Positions 6,158-12,112 of a stretch of 16,203 bases of DNA are shown one piece after another. Each line of letters opens with the position of its first letter. The first letter of the stretch is position 1. The notes beneath the pieces are model-generated. The model searched no databases. It saw only the letters and a list, made by a program, of their open reading frames with translations, and was not told the DNA's origin. Made by a program: the position numbers and the translations under genes. This stretch comes from an uncultured Faecalibacterium sp. (GTDB lineage Bacteria; Bacillota; Clostridia; Oscillospirales; Ruminococcaceae), in contig CAKTCK010000045.1 in NCBI GenBank assembly GCA_934539245.1, forward strand, positions 1-16,203. The letters are read 5' to 3'.

Positions 6158-6505
6158 TTAGTCCAGCGCGCGGATGGCATCCACCGTGCGCTTGTACTGC
6201 TCTGCCACCTTTGCAAACTGTTCCTGTGTGCCCTCCAGCTGCCCGGCGCGCAAAGTCTCGGTCAGGGTATAGGTGGGCGCATACAGGTTGGAAAAGCCCA
6301 GATTCTGGCAGACGCCCTTGAGGGTATGTGCCCCGCGGAATGCCTCTTTCACGTCCCCCCTGCGCAGTGCTTCCTCCAAAATCTGAAAGCTGTCATCCTG
6401 CAAAAACATCCGCACAAATTTGCAGATCATAGCCTCGTTATACAGCCGCCCCAGCACCTCCTGATAGTCTGCGCCCATCTTTTTATAGCATTCCTGTATC
6501 GTCAT
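6158..6505 (-). CDS. Stand-alone Hpt (histidine phosphotransfer) domain protein
   Basis: A 115-residue, fully helical cytosolic protein that relays phosphoryl groups between receiver domains in a multistep phosphorelay. The core motif AHTLKGVCQNLG (59-70) contains the phospho-accepting H60 followed by the K63-G64 pair that is diagnostic for Hpt domains; helices before and after complete the four-helix bundle. No kinase or receiver gene is in the window, so its partners are elsewhere, probably a hybrid sensor kinase and a GGDEF or other response regulator. It has its own promoter (6607-6579), a leader of about 70 bases containing a 6-bp hairpin (CGCCGT/ACGGCG), and a weak ribosome binding site. 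Family assignment is confident; pathway is unknown. Confidence 0.88.
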   Translation of the reverse strand: MTIQECYKKMGADYQEVLGRLYNEAMICKFVRMFLQDDSFQILEEALRRGDVKEAFRGAHTLKGVCQNLGFSNLYAPTYTLTETLRAGQLEGTQEQFAKVAEQYKRTVDAIRALD

Positions 6506-6578
6506 AGCTTACGCCGCGCCTTTCTTTTTCAGCTGTCGTTTACTTTCCCACCGCCGTATTTCACGGCGACACAGTGCT

Positions 6579-6607
6579 ATGATAGCACCTTTCCGTCTTG
6601 CTTGCAA
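6579..6607 (-). promoter_or_regulatory. Predicted promoter of the Hpt gene
   Basis: On the minus strand TTGCAA (6607-6602), a 17-base spacer and TATCAT (6584-6579), about 75 bases before the ATG at 6505. The rest of the AT-rich gap up to the tRNA promoter (6608-6769) shows no gene or clear motif. Confidence 0.5.
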
Positions 6608-6769
6608 CTACAGTGTAATAAATTATGTGATTTATATAATTTTTGTCTTTTCTTTTCGGCAGTTGCACCAAAATCACACCCTGTTCCCATAAAAAGCACC
6701 TGTTATCGCATTCTTTCCGGCCTTTGTCGGATGCCGTTTGAATTTACTGAAAAAAAGTGAAAAAGACAG

Positions 6770-6798
6770 TTGACAAATCCCCCTTCTCATGCTAAAAT
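6770..6798 (+). promoter_or_regulatory. Predicted promoter of tRNA-Tyr
   Basis: TTGACA (6770-6775), a 17-base spacer and TAAAAT (6793-6798). A small GTCCG/CGGAC hairpin lies in the 5' leader before the tRNA. Confidence 0.75.
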
Positions 6799-6839
6799 AA
6801 ATAAGTCGTCCGGCGTACGGACGCACAACAAATGAATAT

Positions 6840-6924
6840 GGGCGTGTTCCCGAGTGGCCAATGGGGACAGACTGTAAATCTGCTGCTTTCAGCTTCGGTG
6901 GTTCGAATCCACCCGCGCCCACCA
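6840..6924 (+). tRNA. tRNA-Tyr (anticodon GTA)
   Basis: An 85-base class II tRNA. Acceptor stem 6840-6846 pairs with 6914-6920 (one U-G pair), A6921 is the discriminator and CCA (6922-6924) is encoded. The anticodon loop 6872-6878 contains GTA at 6874-6876. The anticodon stem has four pairs plus an A-C mismatch at its top (6867 with 6883). There is a long variable arm near 6884-6896, as expected for bacterial tRNA-Tyr, and a T arm GGTGG/CCACC with loop TTCGAAT. It has its own promoter and terminator. Confidence 0.93.
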
Positions 6925-6965
6925 AAAAACCTCAACGTATGCAAATACGCTGAGGTTTTTGTTTT
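6925..6965 (+). terminator. Terminator of tRNA-Tyr
   Basis: AACCTCA and CGTAT pair with ATACG and TGAGGTT around a short GCAA loop, with an A-run before and a T-run (6956-6965 region) after. Confidence 0.85.
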
Positions 6966-6987
6966 GTGACGAGATTAAACTCATAGA

Positions 6988-7085
6988 GCGGGTGGATTCG
7001 AACAGCTGCGGCGCTGTCGCAGAAGACAGCGTAAAAACAGCCCATTGGGCTGTTTTTAGCAGCGCGGCTCGCGTAATCCACCCGC
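6988..7085. mobile_element. 98-base inverted-repeat element with tRNA-derived ends (MITE- or REP-like)
   Basis: Terminal inverted repeats of 11 bases (6988-6998 with 7075-7085) enclose two hairpins: CGCTGTC/GACAGCG (7012-7018 with 7025-7031) and a 12-bp AT-to-GC stem TAAAAACAGCCC (7032-7043) with GGGCTGTTTTTA (7047-7058). The left end (6988-7003) is a perfect 16-base reverse copy of the T arm of the tRNA next door (6901-6916). No protein is encoded. Its A/T-flanked GC hairpin could end transcription from either side. Whether it moves, or arose by rearrangement of a second tRNA copy, cannot be told from one copy. Confidence 0.5.
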
Positions 7086-7093
7086 GCCCACCA
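7075..7093 (+). pseudogene. Orphan 3' end of a tRNA gene
   Basis: The 19 bases AATCCACCCGCGCCCACCA repeat exactly the last 19 bases of tRNA-Tyr (6906-6924), including the encoded CCA, and are followed at once by a separate terminator (7096-7132). No acceptor 5' strand or anticodon arm is present. This is either a tRNA remnant or an attachment-site-like duplication of the tRNA end. Confidence 0.6.
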
Positions 7094-7095
7094 AG

Positions 7096-7132
7096 AACTC
7101 CGGTATCCAATAGGTGCCGGAGTTTTTCTTTT
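7096..7132 (+). terminator. Terminator behind the orphan tRNA 3' end
   Basis: AACTCCGG (7096-7103) pairs with CCGGAGTT (7117-7124), followed by TTTTCTTTT. It differs in sequence from the terminator of tRNA-Tyr, which suggests that a different transcription unit once ended here. Confidence 0.75.
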
Positions 7133-7163
7133 CCCCTGCCTTTCCCTCTCCCGCAAAAAACAC

Positions 7164-7191
7164 TTGCAATTCCAGCGCGCCGTGTTATGAT
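7164..7191 (+). promoter_or_regulatory. Predicted promoter of the LysR-type gene
   Basis: TTGCAA (7164-7169), a 16-base spacer and TATGAT (7186-7191), about 60 bases before the ATG at 7253. Confidence 0.5.
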
Positions 7192-7252
7192 ACAAATCAA
7201 AAGGATGTATAAAGCATCGGGCATCATTGAACAGGAAAGAGGAGCTGCACCC

Positions 7253-8164
7253 ATGTATGTGGACTGGGAATACTACAAGATCTTCTACTATGTGGCAAAG
7301 TATCAGAACTTTACCCGCGCTGCGCGGGTGCTGGGCAACAACCAGCCCAACATCACCCACGCCATGAACCGGCTGGAAAGTCAGCTGAACTGCGTGCTGT
7401 TCATCCGCTCCAACCGGGGCGTCACCTTAACGCCGGAGGGGGAGCTGCTGTACTCCCGCATCGCCTCGGCGGCGGTGCAGATCCAAGATGCAGAAGAGGA
7501 ACTGAGCGCCAGCGCCACGCTGGAGCACGGTGCCATCAGCATCAGCACAACCGAGACCGCTTTGAACATCTACCTGTCCGAAAAGCTGCGCGCGTTCCAC
7601 ACCAAGTACCCGGGCATCCGGCTGCGCATCTCCAACCACTCCACCCCGCAGGCGGTGCAGGCGGTACGCAACGGCGAGGTGGATTTTGCCATCGTGACCA
7701 CCCCCGCAGAGGTGGAAAACGGGCTGAAAATAGTAGAGCTGATGCCCTTTTACGAAGTCCTTGTGGGTGGCAAGACCTTTACGGCGCTGGCAAGCCAGAC
7801 CCTGAACCTGAAGGAGCTGGCAAGTTATCCCCTGATCTGCCTGAATGAGGAAAGCATGACCCGCAGCTTTTACCGGCAGTTCTTTCTGGAACACGACGCG
7901 GTGCTGAAACCGGACACCGAGGCCGCCACCACCGACCAGATGCTCACGCTGGTCAAAAGCGAACTGGGACTTGCCTTTATGCCGGAGCCCATGGCAGCGC
8001 CGCTGCTGAACAGCGGGGAGCTGGTGCAGTTGCATTTGCAGGAGATCATCCCCTCCCGCTCCATCTGCCTTGTCTACGACCATCACCGTCCACTGAACAC
8101 CGCTGCACGAAAGTTCCAGCAGCTGCTGACCAAAGCCGGTGCCCGGGGCACAGAGCACAAATAA
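7253..8164 (+). CDS. LysR-family transcriptional regulator
   Basis: DNA-binding regulator of 303 residues, the usual LysR length. The N-terminal winged helix-turn-helix covers about residues 7-65 (YYKIFYYVAKYQNFTRAARVLGNNQPNITHAMNRLESQL, with the recognition helix around QPNITHAMNRLE). A linker helix follows to about 90, then a substrate-binding domain with two Rossmann-like lobes to the end. The start chosen is the ATG at 7253, with AGAGGAG about eight bases upstream; the open frame extends further left but into the tRNA terminators. LysR regulators usually control a divergent neighbour, but here the upstream side is the tRNA region and the downstream gene is convergent, so the target is not evident. 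The effector is unknown. Confidence 0.93.
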   Translation: MYVDWEYYKIFYYVAKYQNFTRAARVLGNNQPNITHAMNRLESQLNCVLFIRSNRGVTLTPEGELLYSRIASAAVQIQDAEEELSASATLEHGAISISTTETALNIYLSEKLRAFHTKYPGIRLRISNHSTPQAVQAVRNGEVDFAIVTTPAEVENGLKIVELMPFYEVLVGGKTFTALASQTLNLKELASYPLICLNEESMTRSFYRQFFLEHDAVLKPDTEAATTDQMLTLVKSELGLAFMPEPMAAPLLNSGELVQLHLQEIIPSRSICLVYDHHRPLNTAARKFQQLLTKAGARGTEHK

Positions 8165-8176
8165 AGCCAATACAGC

Positions 8177-8216
8177 AAGGGGCTGCTGCACCAATGACGT
8201 GCAGCAGCCCCTTTTC
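8177..8216. terminator. Bidirectional terminator between the LysR and YoaK-type genes
   Basis: AAGGGGCTGCTGCA (8177-8190) pairs with TGCAGCAGCCCCTT (8200-8213), followed by T's on the plus strand and, in the other direction, a short T-run. It serves two convergent genes. Confidence 0.85.
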
Positions 8217-8218
8217 TC

Positions 8219-9010
8219 TTATTTTTTTACGCTCTGCTTCAGCTCCCGCTGTTCTTCTTGTATCTCCTGTTTCAGGGTGCGGTCGATCTCCCGGGTCTCC
8301 TGTCGGATGGCGGTCAGATCCTTTTCGATGACCGGGTTCTCTTCCAGCTCCTCCCGGATGAACATCAGCGCAAAGCTGACCAGCAAAAAGCCGCAGGAGA
8401 GCCAGATGGCTCTGCCGCCCAGCTGCGCTGCGCTCTTGCTGCCCAGCCCTGCCCCCAGCGCGAACAGCAGGATGATGCCGAAGTACCGCACCATCCGGTC
8501 CTTTGCGCGGGGCTCGTGGGTCTTGCGCCAGAGACAGAAAGCCTCTACGCCGCTGCGCAGGTCGCCGATGCACATGGTACTGGCAAAGGCGTAGCCGTCC
8601 ACCTTGCGGAAGGCCTGCACCTGCATGGCACAGGAAAAGGAAACGATGGCGTTCGCCAGCAGGTTCTGCGATTGCGGCAGAAAGCCCACTGCAAACAGCA
8701 GCAGCACCTCGCCCAGCACCACCAGCTGCCGCCAGTGCAGCCGCTGCATTGCCTGAAAGTGCTCCCGCATTTTTTCTGCGACCAGCACCCCCAGCGCAAA
8801 GGCGCACAGGGGCACCAGATAGTGCAGTACCTTATCCCACTGACCATCCATGATGTTGGCGCTCAGCAACACGATATTGCCGGTCTGGGCATTGGCAAAC
8901 ACCTTGCCCCGGAACAGATAGGTGTAGGCGTCCTGTAGGCCGCCGGACAGCGAAAGGAACACCGCCGTAAGAAAGGACTCGGACATTTGCCCGTGATGCT
9001 TTGTTTTCAT
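8219..9010 (-). CDS. YoaK family (DUF1275) membrane protein
   Basis: Integral membrane protein of 263 residues of the YoaK/DUF1275 family, whose function is not established. The N-terminal signature LSLSGGLQDAYTYLFRGKVFANAQTGNIVLL (about 19-49) is typical. It is followed by about six hydrophobic segments (around residues 60-78, 92-110, 115-135, 175-190 and 200-216) and a conserved middle motif with CAMQVQAF. The last 45 residues are polar and heavily charged (EELEENPVIEKDLTAIRQE onward) and read as a cytoplasmic coiled coil, longer than in most relatives I know. A GAGGG ribosome binding site precedes the ATG, and a TATAAT box lies at 9039-9034. It converges on the LysR gene and diverges from the NifX-like gene. 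Confidence 0.85.
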   Translation of the reverse strand: MKTKHHGQMSESFLTAVFLSLSGGLQDAYTYLFRGKVFANAQTGNIVLLSANIMDGQWDKVLHYLVPLCAFALGVLVAEKMREHFQAMQRLHWRQLVVLGEVLLLFAVGFLPQSQNLLANAIVSFSCAMQVQAFRKVDGYAFASTMCIGDLRSGVEAFCLWRKTHEPRAKDRMVRYFGIILLFALGAGLGSKSAAQLGGRAIWLSCGFLLVSFALMFIREELEENPVIEKDLTAIRQETREIDRTLKQEIQEEQRELKQSVKK

Positions 9011-9033
9011 ACTTTTCCCTCTTTTCGGGCTCT

Positions 9034-9039
9034 ATTATA
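9034..9039 (-). promoter_or_regulatory. Predicted -10 box of the YoaK-type gene
   Basis: A perfect TATAAT on the minus strand 24 bases before the start codon. The -35 region at the right distance (TCAGAA, 9062-9057) is weak, so activation or an extended element may be needed. Confidence 0.5.
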
Positions 9040-9143
9040 ATACATTTTGGAGCAGTTTCTGATATCACTTTTACATACCGGCCATGTTTACCGCCCCAAA
9101 AGGCGCAAAAAGCGCGGGTGCCCTTCCCTATTCCAGCGCAATC

Positions 9144-9152
9144 TGTTAGAAT
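9144..9152 (+). promoter_or_regulatory. Predicted extended -10 promoter of the NifX-like gene
   Basis: TGTTAGAAT is an extended -10 (TGn plus TAGAAT at 9147-9152) about 40 bases before the ATG. The -35 region (TTCCCT) is poor. Confidence 0.4.
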
Positions 9153-9191
9153 AGGAAAAGAGAATTTCGTACACAGGAAGGAGTTTTTAGT

Positions 9192-9602
9192 ATGAAGATT
9201 GCAATTCCTTATGAAAATGGTCAGGTGTTCCAGCACTTCGGCCACTCTGCGCAGTTCAAGCTGTACACCGCCGAGGAGGGCCGCATTACCGGTGCCGAGG
9301 TAGTCTCCACCGATGGGCAGGGCCACGGTGCACTGGTGGGCTTTCTGGTGCGCAACGGCGTGAATGTGCTGCTGTGCGGCGGCATTGGCGGCGGGGCACA
9401 GATGGCATTGGCACAGACCGGTATCCGTCTGTGCGGCGGCATTACCGGCGATGCTGACAGCGCTGCGGCGGCTTATCTTGCCGGTACGCTGGTCTTTGAC
9501 CCCAACACCCGCTGCACCCACCACGATCACGAAGAGGGCCACAGCTGCGGCGCTCACGCCTGCCACGCCGACAAGGGCGGCTGCTCCGGCAGCTGCCACT
9601 GA
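9192..9602 (+). CDS. NifX/NifB C-terminal-like protein (dinitrogenase iron-molybdenum cofactor family)
   Basis: A 136-residue cytosolic protein. Residues 1-105 match the small dinitrogenase iron-molybdenum cofactor biosynthesis fold (PF02579): an MKIAIPYENGQVFQHFGHSAQF start with the conserved HFGH, the NGVNVLLCGGIGGGAQ strand-turn and the GITGDADSAAAAYLAG helix. The last 28 residues are a Cys/His-rich tail (about four Cys and seven His within THHDHEEGHSCGAHACH and what follows), which suggests metal binding. No nitrogenase genes are in the window. In non-nitrogen-fixing anaerobes these proteins are common and their role, perhaps Fe-S or molybdenum cofactor handling, is unsettled. An AGGAAGGAG ribosome binding site supports the start. 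It is a single gene with its own terminator. Confidence 0.85.
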   Translation: MKIAIPYENGQVFQHFGHSAQFKLYTAEEGRITGAEVVSTDGQGHGALVGFLVRNGVNVLLCGGIGGGAQMALAQTGIRLCGGITGDADSAAAAYLAGTLVFDPNTRCTHHDHEEGHSCGAHACHADKGGCSGSCH

Positions 9603-9619
9603 GCAGTACTATTTTTTAT

Positions 9620-9660
9620 GGCACAGCCGGATCTGCGGGTTTGGCTGTGCCGCTTTTTTA
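9620..9660 (+). terminator. Terminator of the NifX-like gene
   Basis: GGCACAGCC (9620-9628) pairs with GGCTGTGCC (9643-9651), followed by GCTTTTTTA. Confidence 0.85.
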
Positions 9661-9669
9661 TGCGCAGCA

Positions 9670-9711
9670 TGTAAAAAGTATATCGTGACCATATGCAGGA
9701 TACTTTTTACA
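9670..9711. promoter_or_regulatory. Operator-like perfect inverted repeat at the purA promoter
   Basis: TGTAAAAAGTAT (9670-9681) and ATACTTTTTACA (9700-9711) are perfect 12-base inverted copies, with centres 30 bases apart, about three helical turns. The right arm covers the -35 box of the predicted purA promoter (TTTACA, 9706-9711). It is not similar to the known Bacillus PurR box, so the binding protein, if any, is unknown. Confidence 0.55.
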
Positions 9712-9734
9712 CATTCTCTTTTCCCTCGTATAAT
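9706..9734 (+). promoter_or_regulatory. Predicted promoter of purA-pyrB
   Basis: TTTACA (9706-9711), a 17-base spacer and a perfect TATAAT (9729-9734), 57 bases before the purA start. Confidence 0.7.
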
Positions 9735-9791
9735 AGGCAATGCGGCCTGAGACCGCACAAGGGAATTTATAGAAGAAGGTTATGAAGTATT

Positions 9792-11102
9792 ATGCTTACC
9801 GCTGTTACTGGAATCAACTGGGGCGATGAGGGCAAAGGCCGCGTCATCGACCTGCTGGCCGAAAATGCCGATGTCGTGGCACGCTATCAGGGCGGCGACA
9901 ACGCCGGACACACTGTTGTGACGGAGCAGGGAAAATTTATCCTGAATCTGCTGCCCTCCGGCATCCTACACCCGGAAGTGACCTGTGTGCTGGGCGCTGG
10001 CATGGTCATTGATCTGGATCATCTATCCAGAGAGATTGACGCCATCGAGGAGCGCGGCGTGAAGGTTGACCCGGAAAACCTGAAGCTTTCCGATAAAGCC
10101 ACCATCTCCATGCCGTGGCACAAGGTACAGGACGGGCTGGAAGAGGACCGCCTTGCCCAGAAGGGCCATGCGTTCGGTTCTACCCGCCGGGGCATCGCCT
10201 ACGCTTACAGCGACAAGTACCGCAAAAAGACCCTGCGTCTGGGCGACCTTTTGCATCTTGACGAAGAGCGCGTCCAGAACCGCCTGCACATGATCCTGGA
10301 ATCCAAAAATCTGGAGCTTGCAGGCTGCTATCATCAGGAGCCCATGAGCTACGATGCTCTGCTGGAGTGGTGCCGGATGCAGGCCGGACAGTTTGCGCCC
10401 TTCATCTGCGACGTGGGTGCCTTTTTGCAGCAGGCGCACGACAGCGGCAAGCGCATCGTGCTGGAAGCACAGCTGGGCGCAATGCGGGATATCGACTACG
10501 GCATCTTCCCGTTCACTTCCAGTTCCAACACACTGGCGGCCTACGCGCCGCTGGGTGCGGGCATTCCCAATTGCAGGCTTGACCATGTTGTGGGCGTGCT
10601 GAAAGCCTATTCCACCTGCGTGGGCGCAGGCCCCTTTGCGGCGGAAAATGCCATGGGCGAAGCTTGGAACGAGCAGCTGCGCAAGGCTGGCGGCGAGTAC
10701 GGCGCTGCCACCGGACGTCCCCGCCGGGTAGGCCCCTTTGACTGCGTGGCAAGCCGGTACGGTCTGGCCTGTCAGGGTGCGGACAAGATCGCCCTGACCA
10801 AGCTGGACGTGCTGAGCGGCATGAAGGAGATCCCGGTGATCACCGGTTATACGCTGGACGGTCCCGATTCTCAATCAATCCCCCGCTTCGACCCATTATC
10901 CGACCTTGACCGGGTGCAGCCGGTGGTCACCCTGCTGCCGGGCTGGAACAAGGATATCTCCGGCTGCAAAAGCTGGGACGCGCTGCCCAAGGCCGCAAAG
11001 CAGTATGTAGAGTTTCTGGAAAAGCAGCTGGGTCACGAGATCCAGTTCGTTTCCACCGGTGCCGAGCGTGAGAAGTTCGTGCTGAAAGGAGAATGGCTGT
11101 GA
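9792..11102 (+). CDS. purA: Adenylosuccinate synthase
   Basis: Cytosolic GTP-dependent enzyme that joins IMP and aspartate to give adenylosuccinate, the first committed step to AMP. At 436 residues it has the normal length. The P-loop-like GDEGKG is at residues 11-16 (catalytic D12), the NAGHTV with catalytic H40 follows, the RRGI segment lies near 130 and the GRPRRVGPFD motif lies in the C-terminal third. The ATG at 9792 gives a family-like N-terminus (MLTAVTGINWGDEGKG) and is preceded by a purine-rich GAAGAAGG. It is first in a two-gene unit: its TGA shares four bases with the GTG start of pyrB. Expression probably depends on the promoter and inverted repeat just upstream. Identification is firm. 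Confidence 0.95.
   Translation: MLTAVTGINWGDEGKGRVIDLLAENADVVARYQGGDNAGHTVVTEQGKFILNLLPSGILHPEVTCVLGAGMVIDLDHLSREIDAIEERGVKVDPENLKLSDKATISMPWHKVQDGLEEDRLAQKGHAFGSTRRGIAYAYSDKYRKKTLRLGDLLHLDEERVQNRLHMILESKNLELAGCYHQEPMSYDALLEWCRMQAGQFAPFICDVGAFLQQAHDSGKRIVLEAQLGAMRDIDYGIFPFTSSSNTLAAYAPLGAGIPNCRLDHVVGVLKAYSTCVGAGPFAAENAMGEAWNEQLRKAGGEYGAATGRPRRVGPFDCVASRYGLACQGADKIALTKLDVLSGMKEIPVITGYTLDGPDSQSIPRFDPLSDLDRVQPVVTLLPGWNKDISGCKSWDALPKAAKQYVEFLEKQLGHEIQFVSTGAEREKFVLKGEWL
11085..11099 (+). promoter_or_regulatory. Ribosome binding site that decides the pyrB start
   Basis: AAAGGAG (11085-11091) lies only one base before the in-frame ATG at 11093, too close for initiation, but seven bases before the GTG at 11099. 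The GTG overlaps the purA stop as GTGA, which favours it as the true start. Confidence 0.65.
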
Positions 11103-12046
11103 GACACTTTATTGAACCCAACAGCTTTTCTCTTGCTGAGCAGCTGGCACTGCTCGACCTTGCCGACCGGATGGAAGCTGACCCCGCGCCCTACGCCCAT
11201 CTGTGCGATGGCCGCATTCTGGCTACCCTGTTCTACGAGCCCAGCACCCGCACCCGCCTTTCCTTCGAGTCTGCCATGCTGCGGCTGGGCGGTAAGACGC
11301 TGGGCTTTGCAGGGGCGCAGCTTTCCAGCGCCAGCAAGGGCGAGACGGTGGCCGACACCGCCCGCGTGGTAAGCAACTATGCCGACATCATTGCCATGCG
11401 CCACCCCAAGGAGGGCGCACCGCTGCGCGCGTCCCAGTGCGCCCGCGTGCCGGTGATCAATGCCGGTGACGGCGGTCATGCCCACCCCTCCCAGACCATG
11501 ATCGACCTGATGACCATCCGCCAGCGCAAGGGACAGCTGGATCATCTGACCATCGGCTTCTGCGGCGACCTGAAATTTGGCAGGACGGTGCACTCCCTCA
11601 CCGCCGCGCTGAGCCAGTTCGAGGGCAACCGCTTCGTGTTCATCTCGCCGGAGGAGCTGCGCATCCCGCAGTACCTCAAGGACGAGACCCTGACCCCGCT
11701 GCACCAGACCTACAAGGAGACCGCCGACTTGGAAGCGGAGCTGCCCGAACTGGATGTGCTGTACATGACCCGCATCCAGCAGGAGCGCTTTTTCAACGAG
11801 GAGGACTATCTGCGGCTGAAGGGCTGCTACCAGCTGGACGCAAAAACGCTGGCACTGGCAAAGCCCGACACCCCGGTGCTCCATCCCCTGCCCCGCATCG
11901 ACGAGATCAAGCCGAAGATCGACAGCGACCCTCGCGCTGCCTATTTTGATCAGGTGCACAACGGCGTGTACATCCGTATGGCCATCATCCTTGCCCTGCT
12001 GGGCATTGCCGACCCCATCACCGGCAAAAAGGTGCTGGAAGCATAA
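11099..12046 (+). CDS. pyrB: Aspartate carbamoyltransferase catalytic subunit
   Basis: Condenses carbamoyl phosphate and aspartate to N-carbamoyl-aspartate, the committed step of UMP synthesis. At 315 residues from the GTG start it has the catalytic chain's usual size. Motifs: the carbamoyl-phosphate loop STRTR (49-53) after FYEP, the SSASKGETVADT loop carrying the shared Ser and Lys, DGGHAHPSQTMID for carbamoyl phosphate and dimer contacts, the MTRIQQERF loop with the aspartate-binding Arg, and HPLPRIDEI near the C-terminus. No regulatory subunit gene (pyrI) follows; a terminator does, so the enzyme here is either unregulated by PyrI or PyrI is encoded elsewhere. Translational coupling to purA ties the aspartate-consuming steps of AMP and UMP synthesis together. 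Confidence 0.95.
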   Translation: MRHFIEPNSFSLAEQLALLDLADRMEADPAPYAHLCDGRILATLFYEPSTRTRLSFESAMLRLGGKTLGFAGAQLSSASKGETVADTARVVSNYADIIAMRHPKEGAPLRASQCARVPVINAGDGGHAHPSQTMIDLMTIRQRKGQLDHLTIGFCGDLKFGRTVHSLTAALSQFEGNRFVFISPEELRIPQYLKDETLTPLHQTYKETADLEAELPELDVLYMTRIQQERFFNEEDYLRLKGCYQLDAKTLALAKPDTPVLHPLPRIDEIKPKIDSDPRAAYFDQVHNGVYIRMAIILALLGIADPITGKKVLEA

Positions 12047-12058
12047 AGAACGGTATAC

Positions 12059-12100
12059 AAAAACGGGCTGCCGTGCAGACATTGCACAGCAGCCCGTTTT
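12059..12100. terminator. Bidirectional terminator between pyrB and the epimerase gene
   Basis: An A-run followed by ACGGGCTGC pairs with GCAGCCCGT and a T-run, with an inner TGCA/TGCA pairing. The A-run on the left and T-run on the right let it work for both convergent genes. Confidence 0.85.
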
Positions 12101-12112
12101 ATGTTTTATGCC

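Noticed and set aside
6674..6925. Minus-strand frame ending in a GAGGFEPP-type peptide
   Set aside because: It is antisense to tRNA-Tyr; peptides with GAGGFEPP or ARVDSNHR are known false translations of tRNA 3' ends.
6889..7360. Minus-strand frames containing WWARVD peptides across the tRNA repeat region
   Set aside because: They arise from antisense reading of the tRNA 3' end and its copy at 7075-7093, without ribosome binding sites.
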